Assembly (NCBI RefSeq): GCF_002285495.1
Contig: NZ_CP016786.1
Coordinates: 1,812,001-1,876,000, forward strand
Reading direction: 5' to 3'
Source of the DNA: Clostridium isatidis
Lineage (GTDB): Bacteria > Bacillota > Clostridia > Clostridiales > Clostridiaceae
Length of the DNA: 64,000 nucleotides
The first letter of the stretch is position 1; every line of letters begins with the position of its first letter. The notes beneath the pieces were generated by a model. That model ran no database searches. It had not been told where the DNA came from and saw nothing but the letters and a program-made list of their open reading frames with translations. The translations under genes and the position numbers were made by a program. Shown in pieces: positions 16,924 to 25,528 of this stretch.

Positions 16924-18210
16924 ATGATTAAATTATATAAGAATTTATTAAATACATTAATAATAATTTTTGTTATTTTTTATCCAATTTTACCCAGTTA
17001 TGGTGATAAAAATCCAGATAAAATACTGCATTTAATTTTTGTTGTACAAGCTCTAGGTATTATTTTTATTCCTTTAGAAAGAAAATATTATTTTAATGTT
17101 ATGAAAAATATTAAAGAAGATAAAATTTTTCTTTCTTTATTATTACTAAATATTTTAATGTATTCCTCTAGTTTTATTTCTTTTGATAGCGATACTACCC
17201 TTAAAGCTAGTTTAAAATTTTCTTTGTATATTTGGATTTATTATAATATAGTCTATAATTTAAGGGGAAAAAATATATTTAAGATATTATTAACCTCTTT
17301 TGTAGGTGTTGCAGCAATTTCTAGTATTTTTTCTATATATCAGACTTATGAAAATCTTCATATTAACAAACATATAAATGCTGAAAATAGAATTTCTTCA
17401 TTTTTAGAAAATTCAAATATACTAGGCTTATATGCTGTATCAGCCCTATTTATAGTTATAATGCTATTTTTAAACAGTAAAAAGAACTATCAAAAAGTAT
17501 GCTTCTCAATTTGTTCGCTTTTACTTATTATAAATATTATATTATCTCAGTCTAGAAATGCTTTAATAGCATTAATATTTGGAAGTATACTTTTATCATT
17601 GATCTATAATAAAAAACTAATATTACCAACTGCTATAACATTAGGAACTTTAATAATATTGCCTATTAGCAGGACTAGAATAATAGATATTCTAAGTACA
17701 AATCAAAATATTAGTAGAATAAAAATATGGAAAATAACTAATTTTATAATAAAAGATAATTTCCTATTTGGTGTAGGCTATGATGGATATTCATCTGTTT
17801 ATCCTGATTATGTAAATAATTATAAAGATTTAATGATACGTGATGACTATATGGCTTATCATCCTCATAATGTATTTTTAAAATTTCAAAGTGAGTTAGG
17901 TATCCTTGGAACAATATTATTAGTACTTTTCTTTTCATTAACTTTATATAACTTTTATAAAAATATAAAACTATTTAAAAACTCTAATAAACAAGCAATT
18001 ATAGTTGGAACAGCAGTTTCATTTTTATGCTTTTTACTTATGAATATGGTGGACAGTTATTTTAATTCACCTAAGGCTATAATGACATTATGCTTAATTT
18101 TAGGAATATCAAACTTTTATTCAAATAAAAAAGTTAAAGAACCATTTGAAAAGTACTTTTCAAATGGTTCTTTTGTTACATCAGCTCAAAATCAGACAGG
18201 CTATATATAA
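16924..18210 (+). CDS. O-antigen ligase/polymerase-like membrane protein
   Basis: The 428-residue protein has about ten to eleven membrane segments. The periplasmic-type loop characteristic of the Wzy_C/WaaL family is present (LFGVGYDGYSSVYPDY...AYHPHNVFLKFQSELGILGT), with the His-containing HPHN motif. It probably transfers or polymerises a lipid-linked glycan on the outer face of the membrane. The start has GAAGTGAGGT upstream. The last 25 residues are soluble and are encoded by the lepB terminator palindrome plus 35 bases overlapping the convergent lepB gene, so the natural C-terminus may be recent. It belongs with the polysaccharide locus to its right. Confidence 0.8.
   Translation: MIKLYKNLLNTLIIIFVIFYPILPSYGDKNPDKILHLIFVVQALGIIFIPLERKYYFNVMKNIKEDKIFLSLLLLNILMYSSSFISFDSDTTLKASLKFSLYIWIYYNIVYNLRGKNIFKILLTSFVGVAAISSIFSIYQTYENLHINKHINAENRISSFLENSNILGLYAVSALFIVIMLFLNSKKNYQKVCFSICSLLLIINIILSQSRNALIALIFGSILLSLIYNKKLILPTAITLGTLIILPISRTRIIDILSTNQNISRIKIWKITNFIIKDNFLFGVGYDGYSSVYPDYVNNYKDLMIRDDYMAYHPHNVFLKFQSELGILGTILLVLFFSLTLYNFYKNIKLFKNSNKQAIIVGTAVSFLCFLLMNMVDSYFNSPKAIMTLCLILGISNFYSNKKVKEPFEKYFSNGSFVTSAQNQTGYI
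18136..18173 (-). terminator. 38-bp perfect palindrome: lepB terminator inside the ligase-like gene
   Basis: Two 19-base arms (18136-18154 and 18155-18173, AAAGAACCATTTGAAAAGT and its complement) pair without mismatch. On the minus strand the structure follows the lepB stop codon by 2 bases and is followed by TTAACTTTTTT, as expected for a terminator. On the plus strand it codes for residues KEPFEKYFSNGSF of the ligase-like protein. Confidence 0.85.
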
Positions 18211-18733
18211 TTTTCCCTAAAACACTTTCTTTATAATTTATTACTCCTATATTAGGATTTCTTGAATCAGAAGAATGATTTCTATTATCTCCCATAACAA
18301 AGATTTCATCTTCATTTAAAAGTATGTCTATATCATATTTACCACTAACTACCTCTTCATCATTTATATATTTCTCTTCTAATAATTCTTCATTTATATA
18401 TACTTTACTATCTTTTATAACAACATGATCTCCAGGAGCACCTATTACCCTTTTAACAATAGTTTCTGGCTTAAAGCTGTCATTTACTTTTATTATTACT
18501 ATATCCTTATATTTAGGCACTTTTCTAACATAGGCTTTCTTATATAAAATCAAAATTTCTCCATCTTCTAAAGTTTTTCTCATTGAATTTCCTACAACTA
18601 TTACTGGAACAAAAAATCTTGATATCATTAATAAAATTAAAAAGGTTATTAGTACTATTTGGGATATCTCTCTTAATGATAATTTTGTAAAAAAATCTTC
18701 TAGACTCCTATTAATTCTTTTTAACTCCAACAT
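18176..18733 (-). CDS. lepB: Type I signal peptidase
   Basis: This 185-residue protease removes signal peptides from exported proteins on the outer membrane face. One N-terminal membrane anchor lies at about 24-46. The nucleophile is Ser50 in GNSMRKTL; the usual Pro of SMxPTL is replaced by Lys. The general base is Lys94 in IVKRVIGAPGD. The box VMGDNRNHSSDSRN is complete. The gene lies between galU and the polysaccharide ligase-like gene and may serve locus products or be a general paralogue. The start at 18733 is preceded by AAGGGAATATA. Confidence 0.93.
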   Translation of the reverse strand: MLELKRINRSLEDFFTKLSLREISQIVLITFLILLMISRFFVPVIVVGNSMRKTLEDGEILILYKKAYVRKVPKYKDIVIIKVNDSFKPETIVKRVIGAPGDHVVIKDSKVYINEELLEEKYINDEEVVSGKYDIDILLNEDEIFVMGDNRNHSSDSRNPNIGVINYKESVLGKIIYSLSDFELM

Positions 18734-18844
18734 TATATTCCCTTTTAAAGCAAATTTCTATCTGATATATAATATGCCAAGAAAAAAGCTAGTGATAAAA
18801 TTTGCTGTAAAATGTAATAGCTTGTAATTCAAAATAATAAAAAA

Positions 18845-18873
18845 GATATTATATGAACTCCTCATATAATATC
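18845..18873 (-). terminator. Terminator downstream of galU
   Basis: A perfect 12-bp stem (GATATTATATGA with TCATATAATATC, 5-base loop) is followed on the minus strand by TTTTTTATTATTTT. A second, imperfect hairpin at about 18914-18946 (AAGAG...CTCTT arms) lies between it and galU. The rest of 18734-18988 shows no gene. Confidence 0.8.
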
Positions 18874-18988
18874 CTCCTTAATTATGTCATTTTAAATTGT
18901 GATTTAATTAATAAAGAGCTTATATAGCTAATTCATATAAACTCTTCCTTAATTGTCAATTATCATTCGTCAATTGAACTAAAGAAAT

Positions 18989-19870
18989 CTATTTCTTCAA
19001 TTCATTATCCCAATCTCTATTTGCTAAATAGTTCATAAATGTTTCTCTTAATTCTTCTCTCTTTAAAGCAAATTCAACTGTTGCTTGTAAGAAACCAAAT
19101 TTATCTCCAACATCATACCTCTTCCCTTCAAAATTATAAGCATACATAGCTTCTTGGGAAATTAATGTTTGTAGAGCATCTGTAAGTTGAATTTCTCCAC
19201 CCTTTCCAGGCTTTGTTTGTTCTAAAATGTTAAAAATTTGTGGAGTTATTATATATCTGCCTAAAATAGCTACATTACTTGGTGCCTCTTCTATTGCTGG
19301 TTTTTCAACTAAATTCTTAACCTTATATACTCTATCTTCTATATGAAGTCCATCTACTATTCCATATTTATTTACATCATCCTTTGGTACAGTTTGAACT
19401 CCTAATATTGAAGTTTTATATTCATTATAGCAATCCATTAATTGCTTTAAACAAGGAACTTCTGCATCTACCACATCATCACCTAATAATACTGCGAATG
19501 GCTCATTTCCAACAAAAGCTCTTGCGCATAAGATAGCATGACCTAAACCTCTTGGTTCCTTTTGTCTAATATAATGGATATCTGCTATATCAGATATTTC
19601 CCTTACCATCTCTAGCATTTCATCTTTTTTGTTTTTTTCTAATTCTAATTCTAATTCAACAGATCTATCAAAGTGATCTTCTATACATTTTTTATTTCTT
19701 CCAGTTACAATAAGAATTTCTTCTATTCCAGATGCCACAGCCTCTTCTATAATATATTGAATAGTTGGCTTATCAACTATTGGAAGCATTTCCTTAGGCT
19801 GTGCTTTAGTAGCTGGTAAAAATCTAGTCCCTAATCCAGCTGCTGGTATAATAGCTTTTCTAACTTTCAT
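18989..19870 (-). CDS. galU: UTP-glucose-1-phosphate uridylyltransferase
   Basis: The protein has 293 residues from the ATG at 19870 (GAGGG upstream; an earlier ATG at 19885 overlaps that site). It makes UDP-glucose from UTP and glucose-1-phosphate for surface glycans. The nucleotide-binding signature AAGLGTRFLPATKAQPKEMLP is present in full, followed by VDKPTIQYIIEEAVASGIEEI. Further GalU motifs are LGDDVVDAE and GRYIITPQIF...GGEIQLTDA. It is the first step of sugar-nucleotide supply for the neighbouring polysaccharide genes, but is transcribed alone. Confidence 0.95.
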   Translation of the reverse strand: MKVRKAIIPAAGLGTRFLPATKAQPKEMLPIVDKPTIQYIIEEAVASGIEEILIVTGRNKKCIEDHFDRSVELELELEKNKKDEMLEMVREISDIADIHYIRQKEPRGLGHAILCARAFVGNEPFAVLLGDDVVDAEVPCLKQLMDCYNEYKTSILGVQTVPKDDVNKYGIVDGLHIEDRVYKVKNLVEKPAIEEAPSNVAILGRYIITPQIFNILEQTKPGKGGEIQLTDALQTLISQEAMYAYNFEGKRYDVGDKFGFLQATVEFALKREELRETFMNYLANRDWDNELKK

Positions 19871-19916
19871 TATTATCCCTCTCATTCAAATTATTTTGCA
19901 TAATTGTCATATTTAT

Positions 19917-19946
19917 ATTATAGCATTTATTTAAATATTTTACCAA
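19917..19946 (-). promoter_or_regulatory. Sigma-A promoter of galU
   Basis: On the minus strand, TTGGTA is followed after 18 bp by TATAAT, preceded by TGC (extended -10). The start codon is about 45 bases downstream. Confidence 0.75.
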
Positions 19947-20045
19947 ATTTAATGCCATTGTTAAATAATACTCCTTATAAACTCAATAAACAAATTCTTC
20001 TATATTAATATTATTGCCCACTTTAACATTTTTCTTACTAAAATA

Positions 20046-20087
20046 GGGTCTGACCCCATTACATTTTTTGGAATGGGGTCAGACCCC
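20046..20087. repeat. Inverted pair of GGGGTCTGACCCC repeats, also a terminator
   Basis: GGGTCTGACCCCATT (20046-20060) and its exact complement (20072-20086) form a 15-bp stem with an 11-base loop. Each arm is itself nearly palindromic. The right arm supplies the last codons and stop codon of the ABC permease gene (NGV-stop at 20079), so the repeat has intruded into the end of that gene and probably acts as its terminator. The core is shared with 15481-15502. Confidence 0.8.
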
Positions 20088-21119
20088 ATTTTTTCTCATT
20101 TTTAATAAATAAGAAGAAATAAAAGAAAAAATTATCACTATTAATAACTTAACAGCAAATAACATATTAGCATTTAAAGTATAAGAAAAATAAAATTCAT
20201 TTATTAATTCACTAAGAAATGGAGCTAAAACCAATCCTGAGAAAGTTATTAGCATAAATTTAAATGCCTTTTTAGGGAATTTCATTAGTATCCCCTCATT
20301 CATGTTTTCAACAAACATATTCTTAGTTAATCCTTTACTGATTATAATTAATATTATTCCAATAACAAATAAAGCTGCTGATATTCCTTGTACCCTTAAA
20401 ATAATAGTTGCTCTATCTAAATTACCTGCATAATCTCCATAAAAATAGTAACCCTCAAGGTAGTACTGTATATTTTCTATAATTATGTTAAAGGCCCTGT
20501 TAGCATAAGTATACATAGTAATATAGCCCTCTAAATTTATAAGAAGCGTAAAAAGATAGGCCAGTATAAATATCATGGAACCAAATACAAAATACAAATT
20601 AGAAAAAAAGCAGTCAAGTAAGGCCAGGCATCCTATAATTAGTGTTGAAATACATATAATCCTAATAATATCCAATAAAAAGCTAGTTCCAAAGTTGCCA
20701 ATATAATAAAGCACTTCATAATTTAAATATACATTTTGTATAACTGAAATAATATAAGAAAATAAGAAAACTAAAAAGGAAATTATCATCAAGGTAAATT
20801 CTCTTTTTCTTATATCAAGCTTTGAGAAAGGTCCACTTAAAAATAATGACCACTTTTTCCTCTTATGAAGTCCCACAATAATTGAATAGCAAATCATTAA
20901 ATAAACAGTAAGTAAAAGTATTGCCCCACCTGTAATGATAAATTCAATCCCCTGACTATAATTATTTAAATTGTATAATTTATTTATGATATTATAATTA
21001 AAATAATCATCAACTATGCTTTTATTAAGAAAAAAGGCTATAAGATATACTACACATAAAAATACTATTATTTTTGAATCTCCTTGGTACAAAAGACTTT
21101 TATTTAAATATTTTCTCAT
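20079..21119 (-). CDS. ABC-2-type transporter permease
   Basis: From the ATG at 21119 the protein has 346 residues (a TTG at 21137 is possible). It has about six to seven membrane segments, with the charged cytoplasmic loop after the second (GLHKRKKWSLFLSGPFSKLDIRKREF), typical of ABC-2 export permeases of the YtrC/antibiotic-exporter kind. The gene overlaps the ATPase gene by 20 bases, so the two form one transporter. The last residues MRKNGV come from the palindromic repeat. The substrate is unknown. Confidence 0.75.
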   Translation of the reverse strand: MRKYLNKSLLYQGDSKIIVFLCVVYLIAFFLNKSIVDDYFNYNIINKLYNLNNYSQGIEFIITGGAILLLTVYLMICYSIIVGLHKRKKWSLFLSGPFSKLDIRKREFTLMIISFLVFLFSYIISVIQNVYLNYEVLYYIGNFGTSFLLDIIRIICISTLIIGCLALLDCFFSNLYFVFGSMIFILAYLFTLLINLEGYITMYTYANRAFNIIIENIQYYLEGYYFYGDYAGNLDRATIILRVQGISAALFVIGIILIIISKGLTKNMFVENMNEGILMKFPKKAFKFMLITFSGLVLAPFLSELINEFYFSYTLNANMLFAVKLLIVIIFSFISSYLLKMRKNGV

Positions 21120-21996
21120 ATTCCTTTTCCTTTCCAAGCTTATAAATAAAAATTTCCTCTAAGTTTAAATCAATTTCTTCAATGAATAATGGTTCATATT
21201 GTTGCAGACTTTTTATAAATTTATCATCATATTTTTCTGTAATAATAGTAAATACCCTGCCAACATTATCTATAGTTATTATTCCTTGGCAAGCTAAGTC
21301 CTCTTCATAAATTGGCTTATCAAAGGCTACTTGAATCTTCTTAATATTCTCCTTCATATTATTTAAAGTATTATAATAATCTACCTTACCATTATTAATT
21401 ATTAATATTTCATCGCATACTTCCTCTAAATCTCTCAAATTATGTGAAGTTATTATTGCTGCTTTTTCTCCCCTAGTTACTTTCTCCTTAACTAAATTTA
21501 ATACAGCCCTCTTTAAAATTGGATCAAGGCCAGAAGTAGGCTCGTCTAAAACTAATAAGCTGGCATCTATTGAAAAAGCTATCATTATGCTTACTCTCAT
21601 TTTCATCCCCTTTGAAAGCTGCATAAATCTCTTGTTTAAAGGTATTTTAAATACCTTATTTATTTTATAAAATCTTTCCTCACTAAAGGAACTGTATATG
21701 CTCTTATAAAAGTTAACTATCTCTTTTATAGTAATTAAATAAAAGCTAGGCTGCTCATCTGGCACATAGGCTATATTTCTTTTTATTTCAGGATTATCAT
21801 AAACCTGCTTTCCAAAAAGCCTAATATTACTTTCATTTGATTCATATAGTCCAACTATTGCCTTGACTAAAGAGGTTTTTCCACAGCCGCTGGGACCTAT
21901 TATACCAAGAATCTTTCCTTTTTCTAAGGAAAAATTTATATTATCTAAAACTAAATTTTCTCCATACTTAAAAGAATAATTTTCAACTTCTAGCAC
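21100..21996 (-). CDS. ABC transporter ATP-binding protein
   Basis: The 298-residue nucleotide-binding subunit has Walker A GPSGCGKTS, a signature reading LSKGMKMRVSI (LSKGM instead of LSGGQ), Walker B LLVLDEPTSGLD and the switch His in IITSHN. The PDEQPSFYLIT region and C-terminal extension resemble YtrB/BcrA-like exporters. The start is a GTG at 21996 behind AAGGGGGGAAG. The order is 22021 hypothetical, ATPase, permease, all leftward and closely spaced, which indicates one operon. An export or regulatory role at the envelope is likely. Confidence 0.9.
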   Translation of the reverse strand: MLEVENYSFKYGENLVLDNINFSLEKGKILGIIGPSGCGKTSLVKAIVGLYESNESNIRLFGKQVYDNPEIKRNIAYVPDEQPSFYLITIKEIVNFYKSIYSSFSEERFYKINKVFKIPLNKRFMQLSKGMKMRVSIMIAFSIDASLLVLDEPTSGLDPILKRAVLNLVKEKVTRGEKAAIITSHNLRDLEEVCDEILIINNGKVDYYNTLNNMKENIKKIQVAFDKPIYEEDLACQGIITIDNVGRVFTIITEKYDDKFIKSLQQYEPLFIEEIDLNLEEIFIYKLGKEKEYEKIFK

Positions 21997-22020
21997 TATC
22001 TTCCCCCCCTTAATCTATAG

Positions 22021-22611
22021 CTAATCTAAATATATTTCTTGATAATAATCAACTACATATCCTTCTCCTTCGTCTATTACAACTAAATATAAAGAAGTTT
22101 TATCTAACTCTTCCGTGCTAGTAGAACTATAATCATTTGAAACTGTTCCATTATCATTAATTAATTCCATATCTATAACTTTATTATAATAATAAGAGTT
22201 TCCATCTAATCTATAAAATCTTATATCCTTTGCTCTTTTATAATTAGGTATTTTATCAAAACTATTTTCATATTCCTCTTTTATTAATTTCTCATCTATT
22301 TCTTCTAAATCATAACTATAGAAAGAAGGTATATATCCATAAATAAATCTTGCATCATTACTGTTTTTAATAAATAATCTATATCTTCTTGATAAGCTTT
22401 CTAAAAACTTAGTAGGAGCCATATTTATATAAGTCCCTTTAGTACCAATCCTTTCGTAAGCATTAGCATAACCAATAAAGCTAGATATTGCTTCCTCAGG
22501 AGTATTAAAGTTTATTTCCTTTTCATATATTTTTGTTTTGCGTGAAAAAGTGCTTAATACTAAAAATACTATCATAAGGCTTGCAATAGCATAAAATGTA
22601 GATTTCTTCAT
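22021..22611 (-). CDS. Membrane-anchored extracytoplasmic protein, unknown
   Basis: The 196-residue protein has a single N-terminal hydrophobic segment (about 5-21, FYAIASLMIVFLVLS) without a lipobox or clear cleavage site. The rest is soluble and Tyr/Glu/Asp-rich. I do not recognise the family. AGGAGGACTT before the ATG is a strong site. The ABC ATPase gene starts 24 bases downstream, so this is probably the first gene of that operon and an accessory or sensor protein for the transporter. That link is inference. Confidence 0.6.
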   Translation of the reverse strand: MKKSTFYAIASLMIVFLVLSTFSRKTKIYEKEINFNTPEEAISSFIGYANAYERIGTKGTYINMAPTKFLESLSRRYRLFIKNSNDARFIYGYIPSFYSYDLEEIDEKLIKEEYENSFDKIPNYKRAKDIRFYRLDGNSYYYNKVIDMELINDNGTVSNDYSSTSTEELDKTSLYLVVIDEGEGYVVDYYQEIYLD

Positions 22612-22629
22612 AAGTCCTCCTATAAAAAA

Positions 22630-22660
22630 ACTAAGTATACAAATAAGTTGTACACTTAGT
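22630..22660 (-). terminator. Terminator of the polysaccharide operon's last genes
   Basis: ACTAAGTATACA and TGTACACTTAGT pair over 12 positions with one wobble, 7-base loop, followed on the minus strand by TTTTTTTATA. It separates the sugar transferase gene from the ABC operon. Confidence 0.85.
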
Positions 22661-22782
22661 ATTATAAATAATTAAGAATAATAAAACAATTAATATTTCC
22701 TTAAGGTTGCTATTTTCCCTTTTTATGTTAATTGTATATCTCGTTTTCTTTTTAAATGTTTCTTAAATAATTATTTAATTAC

Positions 22783-23388
22783 TTATATGCATTTAAGTAT
22801 TGTTTTAATAATTAAGTAAATATCAAAAAATATATTACTTTTCTCAATATATTCTAAATTTAATTTAAGCTTATCCTTCATAATAACATTAATATAATAT
22901 TCTTCAGGATTTTCAACCTTACCTAGTATATCATTTTCATCGCTGTATCTTATGGATGCTAAATCTGTAATACCAGGCCTAACTTCTAAAACCTTTTTTT
23001 CTTCTTCAGTATATAATTCAACATACTTTGGAACCTCTGGTCTAGGACCAACTAAACTCATATCACCTTTTAATACATTAAAGAGCTGAGGAAGTTCATC
23101 TATTTTATATTTTCTTAAGAAAGCCCCAACTCTTGTAATTCTACTATCTTTTCCAACTGTAATCTGGGCTCCCAGTTTTTCAGCATTACTTACCATAGTT
23201 CTAAACTTATAAATATTAAAAGGCTTACCATCTTTACCAATTCTTTTTTGAAGAAATAATATATTTCCTTTAGAATCTGCTTTTATACATATTGCTACAA
23301 TTATAAGAATAGGTGATATTATTATTATCCCAATTAAGGATACTACAAAATCAAATATTCTTTTTATTACTCTATCAATTTTGCTCAT
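22783..23388 (-). CDS. Polyprenyl-phosphate sugar-1-phosphate transferase (initiating enzyme)
   Basis: The 201-residue protein consists of just the catalytic C-terminal unit of the bacterial sugar transferase family (PglC/WcaJ type). One N-terminal membrane hairpin (RIFDFVVSLIGIIIISPILIIVA) is followed by FLQKRIGKDGKPFNIYKFRTM, KIDELPQLFNVLKGDMSLVGPRPE and RPGITDLASIRY. It loads a sugar phosphate onto undecaprenyl phosphate, the first step of the repeat unit. It follows the CapD-like gene by 25 bases in one operon. A likely donor is the UDP-sugar made by the CapD-like protein. Confidence 0.93.
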   Translation of the reverse strand: MSKIDRVIKRIFDFVVSLIGIIIISPILIIVAICIKADSKGNILFLQKRIGKDGKPFNIYKFRTMVSNAEKLGAQITVGKDSRITRVGAFLRKYKIDELPQLFNVLKGDMSLVGPRPEVPKYVELYTEEEKKVLEVRPGITDLASIRYSDENDILGKVENPEEYYINVIMKDKLKLNLEYIEKSNIFFDIYLIIKTILKCI

Positions 23389-23413
23389 TTTTTTACCTCT
23401 TAATTTTAAATTT

Positions 23414-25288
23414 CTAACTTTCAGTTAATGCTACTTCATTTACTTCACTGGGTTCCCTATAAGTAGGAACGATTTGTTTCATTTTAAGCTTTACCATTTC
23501 ATTACTTTCTTCTTTTAATACTTCCTCTAATTCTTTTAATTTTTTATTTAAACTATCTATGTTCTCAAAGGTAGGTCTACCAATATATATTTTTTTATGT
23601 TTAGTAGCCTTTAAGCCTTCCTCACTCATTAAAAGCTCTTCATAAAGCTTTTCTCCAGGTCTTAAGCCTGTTATTTTAATTGGTATGTCTTCTCCTGGCT
23701 CAAAACCAGAAAGCTTTATAAGATCTTTTGCTAGATCATATATTCTTACTGGCTTACCCATATCTAAAACAAATATTTCTCCACCTTTAGCATAAGCTCC
23801 TGCTTGAAGAACAAGCTGTGCTGCTTCTGGAATTAGCATAAAATATCTTGTAATATTTTTATGAGTCACAGTAACTGGACCGCCTTCTTGAATTTGCTTC
23901 TTAAATAAAGGAATTACAGACCCATTACTTCCAAGAACATTACCAAATCTTACTGCAACAAAATCAGTTTTACTTACAGTGTTATAAGCTTGAATTATCA
24001 TTTCACATAATCTCTTAGTAGCCCCCATTACGTTGGTCGGATTTACCGCCTTATCTGTAGATATAAGCACAAATCTTTCAATCTTATGTTCATTAGCAGT
24101 TTGAACTAAATTTAAAGTACCAAAAACATTATTTTTTATAGCTTCCTTTGGACTATCTTCCATTAATGGAACATGTTTATGAGCTGCTGCATGAAAAACC
24201 ACTTCGATATTATTACTTTTAAAAACTTCTTCTAATCTTTCTTTATCTCTTATAGATCCTATAAGTACTTCCATATTTAAATTAGTAAAATGACTCCTTA
24301 ATTCATTTTGAATATCATAAACTGAATTTTCATATATGTCAAAAAGCACCAACTTTTTGGGGCCATATTTTACAATTTGTCTACATAATTCTGACCCAAT
24401 AGAACCACCAGCCCCTGTAACTAAAACTACTTTATTATTTAAATAGCTTGATATTCCTTCATCATCTAATACAATAGGATCTCTACCTAGCAAGTCTTCT
24501 AAATCTACATCTTTTATTCTGTTAACAGTAGCTTTTCCAGATATAATTTCATAAATACCAGGTATTATTTTGATTTTACAATTGGTTTTCTTGCATATTT
24601 CTAATATCTCTTTTTTATTTTTACTATCAATAGAAGGAATTGCAATTAAAATAATATCTATTTCCTTTTCAACAGCTAATCTAACTATATCCCTTCTTTT
24701 ACCTTCTACCTTAACACCACTTATTCTCTTACCTTGCTTATAATCATCATCATCAACTAAAACAATTGGATTAAGCTTAAGATTTCTTTTAGATAACATT
24801 TCATTAATAAGCATGGTTCCAGCAGAGCCTGCTCCAACTATCATAACTCTTTGTTGGTCTTTAGCATACTTATATGGAGCATATAAAAGGTATCTTCTAT
24901 ATACTCTAAACAATATTCTATATCCTAACACAAAGATACAAGTCATCATAGTTGCAATAACACAAACATTCAATGGAATAGTTGCTCCAACTGATGTAAT
25001 ATTAGGAGAAAATCTTGTATACAAAATTACTAAAGAACCCGATAGAATACCTCCTCCAGCTCCAAGTAAAAATTCATCTGTTCCTGTTAAATCCCATAAT
25101 GAATTGTATAATTTGAACAGAAAAAAGCATATTGTATAAATTATAGTTACTACTATTATATTTTTTGCATATATAGTAGCAATCTCTGTAAATCTATCAT
25201 GAAAAGTAATGTTTATTGCTAATAAATATGCCATATTAACCAAAAAAGCATCTATTACTACTAATAAAAAGGTTTTTAGCTTCTTCAT
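23414..25288 (-). CDS. CapD/FlaA1-family UDP-sugar 4,6-dehydratase/epimerase
   Basis: The 624-residue membrane enzyme has four N-terminal membrane segments (to about 120). It then has a first Rossmann-like domain (MIVGAGSAGTMLINEML) and the catalytic short-chain dehydrogenase domain from about 285 (VTGAGGSIGSELCRQIV). The active-site segment STDKAVNPTNVMGATKRLCEM and the box GGEIFVLDMGKPVRIYDLA are standard for WbpM/CapD proteins, which modify UDP-GlcNAc. GGAGG precedes the start. It is paired with the initiating sugar transferase, as in many capsule loci. The exact product sugar is not decidable. Confidence 0.92.
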   Translation of the reverse strand: MKKLKTFLLVVIDAFLVNMAYLLAINITFHDRFTEIATIYAKNIIVVTIIYTICFFLFKLYNSLWDLTGTDEFLLGAGGGILSGSLVILYTRFSPNITSVGATIPLNVCVIATMMTCIFVLGYRILFRVYRRYLLYAPYKYAKDQQRVMIVGAGSAGTMLINEMLSKRNLKLNPIVLVDDDDYKQGKRISGVKVEGKRRDIVRLAVEKEIDIILIAIPSIDSKNKKEILEICKKTNCKIKIIPGIYEIISGKATVNRIKDVDLEDLLGRDPIVLDDEGISSYLNNKVVLVTGAGGSIGSELCRQIVKYGPKKLVLFDIYENSVYDIQNELRSHFTNLNMEVLIGSIRDKERLEEVFKSNNIEVVFHAAAHKHVPLMEDSPKEAIKNNVFGTLNLVQTANEHKIERFVLISTDKAVNPTNVMGATKRLCEMIIQAYNTVSKTDFVAVRFGNVLGSNGSVIPLFKKQIQEGGPVTVTHKNITRYFMLIPEAAQLVLQAGAYAKGGEIFVLDMGKPVRIYDLAKDLIKLSGFEPGEDIPIKITGLRPGEKLYEELLMSEEGLKATKHKKIYIGRPTFENIDSLNKKLKELEEVLKEESNEMVKLKMKQIVPTYREPSEVNEVALTES

Positions 25289-25460
25289 ATTTTTCCTCCA
25301 CTTCTATGTGTTAGTGCATATATTAATTATTAAATTTAACTACATTATTATACTACTAAAATCATTAAATTGTCTATATTAGTGAAATCTTAAGATTTTT
25401 GTAACATCTAAATATAATAGATTATAAATATTATTTAAATAATATTTAATTATAAAAAAA

Positions 25461-25519
25461 TAAAAAATCATTAATTTCAAACTATATATTGTTATATAGT
25501 CTAAATTAATGATTTTTTA
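25461..25519. terminator. Long bidirectional-type terminator left of the glycosyltransferase gene
   Basis: Arms of 17 bases (25461-25477 and 25503-25519) pair perfectly, and an inner ACTATATA/TATATAGT stem extends them. T-runs exist on both sides. It ends the operon coming from the right at 25529. The rest of the 240-base gap to 25288 presumably carries the promoter of the CapD-like gene. Confidence 0.85.
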
Positions 25520-25528
25520 ATAATAATT

